The notes under the pieces are model-generated. The model had not been told where the DNA came from and ran no database searches. It was given only the letters and a program-made list of their open reading frames with translations. A stretch of DNA of 64,000 bases from Trichococcus paludicola. GTDB lineage: Bacteria; Bacillota; Bacilli; Lactobacillales; Aerococcaceae. Positions 60,946 to 64,000 of the stretch are shown piece after piece. The stretch lies in contig NZ_QBLC01000003.1 in NCBI RefSeq assembly GCF_003052295.1, positions 186,001 through 250,000 of the forward strand. Reading direction: 5' to 3'. A program made the position numbers and the translations under genes. How positions within the stretch are numbered: position 1 is the stretch's first letter; each line of letters begins with the position of its first letter.

Positions 60946-61250
60946 AACTGAACAAGCCAACCCCTAAGCATGCTATTCGTCCCCTATCGGACCAGTGGCA
61001 TGCTTTTTTCGATTGTCGAGGTTGCAGAGGAATCGAGGTAAGTGATCACAGCGGATGTATAAGCAAATTACAAAGGGATTTCCAAATCATTGGCTCCCTG
61101 AAAAGCGTAGGGAGTTTATGCGATTTTGTTGAACAGAAATTTTTGATAAGAATAGTTGCTCAAAAATATGCTATACTGGAAACAAGAATGAGGATGGACA
61201 AGTGAGTGCTAGGTACTTTACATCAGAGCACGAGTCGTAGGAGGTTGATT
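60946..61250. other. Intergenic region before the second MATE gene
   Basis: A hairpin AAGCATGC (60966-60973) / GCATGCTT (60998-61005) with a T-run to 61009 terminates sstT. Between 61143 and 61172 lies a promoter: -35 TTGATA, 18-bp spacer, -10 TATGCT. No gene was seen in between. Confidence 0.7.
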
Positions 61251-62633
61251 ATGGGGGAAGAGAAGCAAACGGACATAAAACAGCTGAAAAGTCCGATCAA
61301 TAAGGAAATCATGAACATCGCGTGGCCGGTTCTGATTGAACTGGTCCTGAGTTCGTTGTTCGGGATGATCAACATGATGATGTTGGGGAATATCGCGGAC
61401 CATGCCTATGCGGCAGCTGCCGTTTCGGCGGTCGGGGTGACGAATCAGCCAATGTTCTTAGGGCTGGCCGTAGTGCAGGCTTTGAACATCGGAGGCACTG
61501 CCTTGATTGCCCGCTATTTCGGAGCCGGAAAACATGACAGGATGGAAAACGTCATGAAGCATGTCATGATCATCAGCATGATCCTTTCCGCCCCGTTAGC
61601 CCTGGCCGCCTTTGTCTATTCAGATCAGATCATGACCTTTATGGGCGCGCAGCCCGATACAGTCGAAGTCGGGAGGCTCTATTTCCGTATCACCTGCATA
61701 AGTTACCTGTTGCAATCCTTCAATTTCAGCATTTCCGGTTCCTTGCGGGGAATCGGCGAAACACAGATTCCGATGGGCGTGAATTTGCGCGCTAATTTCC
61801 TGAATGTCGTCGGAAATGCCTTGCTGATCTATGGACTTTTCGGGATTCCAGCTTTTGGCATCGAGGGCGCGGCGATTTCGACAGTCATCGCCAACCTAGT
61901 GGCCAACTTCCTGCTGATCCGTTACCTGCGATCCGGCAAGAGCAAGCTGAATTTTTCATTCGCTCATCCTTTCCATTTTTCGATGAAAACGATGAAAAGC
62001 TTGGCGAAAATCGGACTACCTTCAGCGCTGGAGCAACTAGTGCTGCGTTCCGGAATGATTCTGTTCATCCAGATCGTGTCGGGCTTGGGAACCGTCGTCT
62101 TTGCCGCCCACAACATCGGCATGAACATCCTGTCGTTGTCATTCACGCTCGGACAAGCCTTCGGTATTGCGGCGTCAGCTTTGGTCGGCAGGGCATTGGG
62201 TGCCGGTAACGCAAATCTGGCCGAAAAATATGCCTCGCGGACAGGTAAAATCGGAAGCCTGTGGGGTGCAATCCTCGGAGTGGCCTTCTTTTTCGGGGCC
62301 GAGTACATCGTCGGCTTCTATTCCACTGATCCGGAAATCATCCGGAATGCCGCAATCGCCATCCGGGTTGCGGCCATCACCCAGCCTTTCCAGTCGCACC
62401 AGCTGATCGTCGCGGGTTCGTTGCGCGGGGCAGGAGATACGATTTTCCCGCTGATCTCGACCTTTCTAGGAATATTGATCATCCGTGTCGCAGCTGCCAC
62501 CTTCTTTGTGCAGGTGCTCGGACTCGGCATCCTCGGTGCTTGGCTGGCCGTCATGCTCGATCAGATCATCCGTTGGTTCCTGATCGCGATGCGCTTCCGC
62601 TCAGGGAAATGGAAAAAGATGAAGCTGGCCTAA
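61251..62633 (+). CDS. MATE-family efflux transporter (second)
   Basis: 460 residues from ATG 61251 after AGGAGG; the frame extends to 61206 without support. Twelve helices in two halves: MNIAWPVLIELVLSSLFGMINMMMLGNI at the start, second half from KSLAKIGLPSALEQLVLRSGM. DinF/NorM-type MATE. Likely exports cationic compounds. Sequence differs clearly from the MATE gene at 10.0 kb, so this is not a recent duplicate. Confidence 0.92.
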   Translation: MGEEKQTDIKQLKSPINKEIMNIAWPVLIELVLSSLFGMINMMMLGNIADHAYAAAAVSAVGVTNQPMFLGLAVVQALNIGGTALIARYFGAGKHDRMENVMKHVMIISMILSAPLALAAFVYSDQIMTFMGAQPDTVEVGRLYFRITCISYLLQSFNFSISGSLRGIGETQIPMGVNLRANFLNVVGNALLIYGLFGIPAFGIEGAAISTVIANLVANFLLIRYLRSGKSKLNFSFAHPFHFSMKTMKSLAKIGLPSALEQLVLRSGMILFIQIVSGLGTVVFAAHNIGMNILSLSFTLGQAFGIAASALVGRALGAGNANLAEKYASRTGKIGSLWGAILGVAFFFGAEYIVGFYSTDPEIIRNAAIAIRVAAITQPFQSHQLIVAGSLRGAGDTIFPLISTFLGILIIRVAAATFFVQVLGLGILGAWLAVMLDQIIRWFLIAMRFRSGKWKKMKLA

Positions 62634-62666
62634 GTTCATCCCCACAAAATTCAACAAACCTCAGCT

Positions 62667-62700
62667 AATCCGCCTCTTTCTGAAAAAGAGGCGGATTTTT
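62667..62700 (+). terminator. Terminator of the second MATE gene
   Basis: AATCCGCCTCTTT (62667-62679) pairs with AAAGAGGCGGATT (62685-62697), T-run follows. Confidence 0.92.
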
Positions 62701-62730
62701 TTCACATGCATTGCTTAAAAATGGTATACT
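62701..62730 (+). promoter_or_regulatory. Promoter of the SixA-CHAD gene
   Basis: -35 TTCACA (62701-62706), 18-bp spacer, -10 TATACT (62725-62730). Confidence 0.55.
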
Positions 62731-62806
62731 GTTAAATGAGGTAGCGGTTACAAATCATCATCTGGTAGCCGCAAGAAAGAGGTCAATATTAAGGAGGATG
62801 AGCAGT

Positions 62807-64000
62807 ATGGAAGGACAACTGATACTGATTCGGCACGGAAGCGCGGAAGAGCGTACGCCTGAAGGGGACGACTTCTACAGAAAACTGACGGAGGCAGGAG
62901 TGGAGGAACTGACTGCGTTTCTGCCCGACATCGCACCCTTACTGACCGAGAACGGAAACTTGAAGATATGGACGAGCCCGTTGATCCGGGCGCGCCAAAC
63001 AGCTGAGTTGGTGGCTGAAGCCACGGCTGTCGAAGAGATCCAACAGCAGGAATTTTTGGCGACCGGCGATTTCGTAGCCTTCATGGATGCATTGAAACAG
63101 GAGGACGAGGGTTTCAATTTGGCGCTTGTCGGGCACGAACCGTATATGAGCAGCTGGACGAAAGAATTGATCGGTGCCGCGATTCCGTTCAAAAAAGGGG
63201 CGGTTGCATTGTTCACGGTCGATGTGACCGCGGAACCGATAGGCAATCTGGAGTGGCTTTTGGCGCCGGGAGAATCAGCGAAATGCAAACACGCAGAAGT
63301 CTCAGAAAAAAAACATGCGGCGGATAAGTATGAAGGGACCGCGGATTGTTATCAGGGCGAGGGCGAAGACACTTTGTACGCCGATATCATAAATGAACAG
63401 GTGGCAGGCGTTCAGCATGCCTATGCGGCTTACCAACAGGATCCGGTCGAACCGGAATCGGCGCATGCGCTACGCGTCGCGATCCGCCAACTGCGGGCTT
63501 TGTTGAATTTCAACAAAGCGAGCGGCGAAGAGAAATATTACCGGGAAGCGGGCGAAGACTGGCGTGACATCGCAACCACCTTCGGATACCTGCGCGAGCT
63601 GGATGTGCTGATGGAAGAATGCCGCGAACTGCGCGGGTTGTATCCGGATATGCTGGCCGAGGACGGCCAGGTCATGAGTTGGTTGATGGAAGGGCGTCAA
63701 GGCGAGCAGGACAGCATCCATGAATTGATCACAAGTGGCGCATTGACGGAACGCATCCTGGATGCGGAAGCCGCAACTGCCCATTTCCTGAAATCCATCA
63801 GTTTGGATGATGACCAGCAGAAAAAAGCGACAATCAAGAAAATTGAAAAGATGAAGAAACGACTGATGCGCAAGTGGGAAGAAGTCGACTTCTCCAACCA
63901 TGAACAGACCCACAGCCTGCGCATCAACGCCAAGAAACTGCGTTATGCCGCGACCTACCTCGCTCCGATTATGGGCGAGATGGACAAGCAAACCATCAAA
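62807..64000 (+). CDS. SixA-like phosphatase fused to a CHAD domain (3' partial)
   Basis: At least 398 residues; ATG 62807 after AAGGAGG; runs off the window. The N-terminal histidine phosphatase of SixA size shows the phosphohistidine loop LILIRHGSAEE, SPLIRARQTAELV and the second catalytic His in LVGHEPYMSSW. Residues about 165-200 are a charged linker. The CHAD domain begins near residue 220: AHALRVAIRQLRALLNF, and later HSLRINAKKLRYAATYLAP, both with the basic helices that bind polyphosphate in characterised CHAD proteins. The missing end is probably the last CHAD helices. Confidence 0.88.
   Translation, partial: MEGQLILIRHGSAEERTPEGDDFYRKLTEAGVEELTAFLPDIAPLLTENGNLKIWTSPLIRARQTAELVAEATAVEEIQQQEFLATGDFVAFMDALKQEDEGFNLALVGHEPYMSSWTKELIGAAIPFKKGAVALFTVDVTAEPIGNLEWLLAPGESAKCKHAEVSEKKHAADKYEGTADCYQGEGEDTLYADIINEQVAGVQHAYAAYQQDPVEPESAHALRVAIRQLRALLNFNKASGEEKYYREAGEDWRDIATTFGYLRELDVLMEECRELRGLYPDMLAEDGQVMSWLMEGRQGEQDSIHELITSGALTERILDAEAATAHFLKSISLDDDQQKKATIKKIEKMKKRLMRKWEEVDFSNHEQTHSLRINAKKLRYAATYLAPIMGEMDKQTIK

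Overview
The window looks like a chromosomal segment of a low-to-moderate GC Firmicute of the order Lactobacillales. Several features point to Carnobacteriaceae, for example a Trichococcus-like genus, but this is inference because no 16S or other marker gene is present. The supporting signs are strong Shine-Dalgarno sites with frequent TTG/GTG starts, a T-box in front of argS, SigA-type promoters, a Lac-family PTS, an adenosylcobalamin-dependent class II ribonucleotide reductase, a sortase-like gene, and many short factor-independent terminators. No rRNA, prophage, insertion sequence or CRISPR array was found. The window is cut at both ends: a radical SAM gene lacks its 5' end and a SixA-CHAD fusion gene lacks its 3' end.

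Region 1 (1-13 kb): HemW-like radical SAM protein, UMF1-type MFS transporter, SOUL heme-binding protein, a secreted barnase-type RNase with its barstar inhibitor, a DHFR/RibD-like reductase, an AlkD-like DNA repair protein, a membrane-anchored alpha/beta hydrolase, a GNAT acetyltransferase, T-box/argS, a GyrI-like protein, a MATE pump, an NAD(P)-binding protein and a methyltransferase. Region 2 (13-22.5 kb): a full kdpFABCDE potassium system. It includes the 29-codon kdpF and a promoter with helically phased repeats. It converges on a cation/proton antiporter whose leader reads as a fluoride riboswitch with an overlapping terminator. Region 3 (22.6-28.5 kb): a visibly AT-richer operon holding a PRD/EIIA regulator, Lac-family PTS IIA-IIB-IIC and a GH2 beta-glucuronidase, probably acquired by transfer. 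Region 4 (28.5-43.3 kb): uncharacterised genes, SIMPL protein, MurE, a decayed ABC ATPase fragment beside an M20 amidohydrolase, YdbC/PC4, MFS, macrodomain protein, zinc-ribbon protein, DUF975 membrane protein, a TIM-barrel-like protein, an SDR, a YpfJ-type metalloprotease and a Zn/Cd/Pb P-type ATPase behind a consensus promoter with a SmtB/CzrA-type operator. Region 5 (43.3-64 kb): iron-dependent alcohol dehydrogenase, a large protein ending in a HIRAN domain, AbrB-like half protein, DegV, UvrC, MFS, NrdJ with paired NrdR boxes, a cysteine-free sirtuin, a Panacea/PemK-like toxin-antitoxin pair, a three-gene sortase-like locus whose sortase has Tyr where the catalytic Cys should be, tRNA-Ser(CGA), SstT, a second MATE pump and the SixA-CHAD fusion.

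The genes fit a fermentative, ion-stressed lifestyle: K+ import (Kdp), fluoride-linked antiport, heavy-metal export, multidrug export and B12-dependent dNTP synthesis without oxygen. The least-explained material is the pseudosortase locus, the helical-HIRAN protein, the SixA-CHAD fusion, the glucuronidase-PTS island and several long intergenic palindromes. One of these palindromes has a relic copy next to a broken ABC gene.
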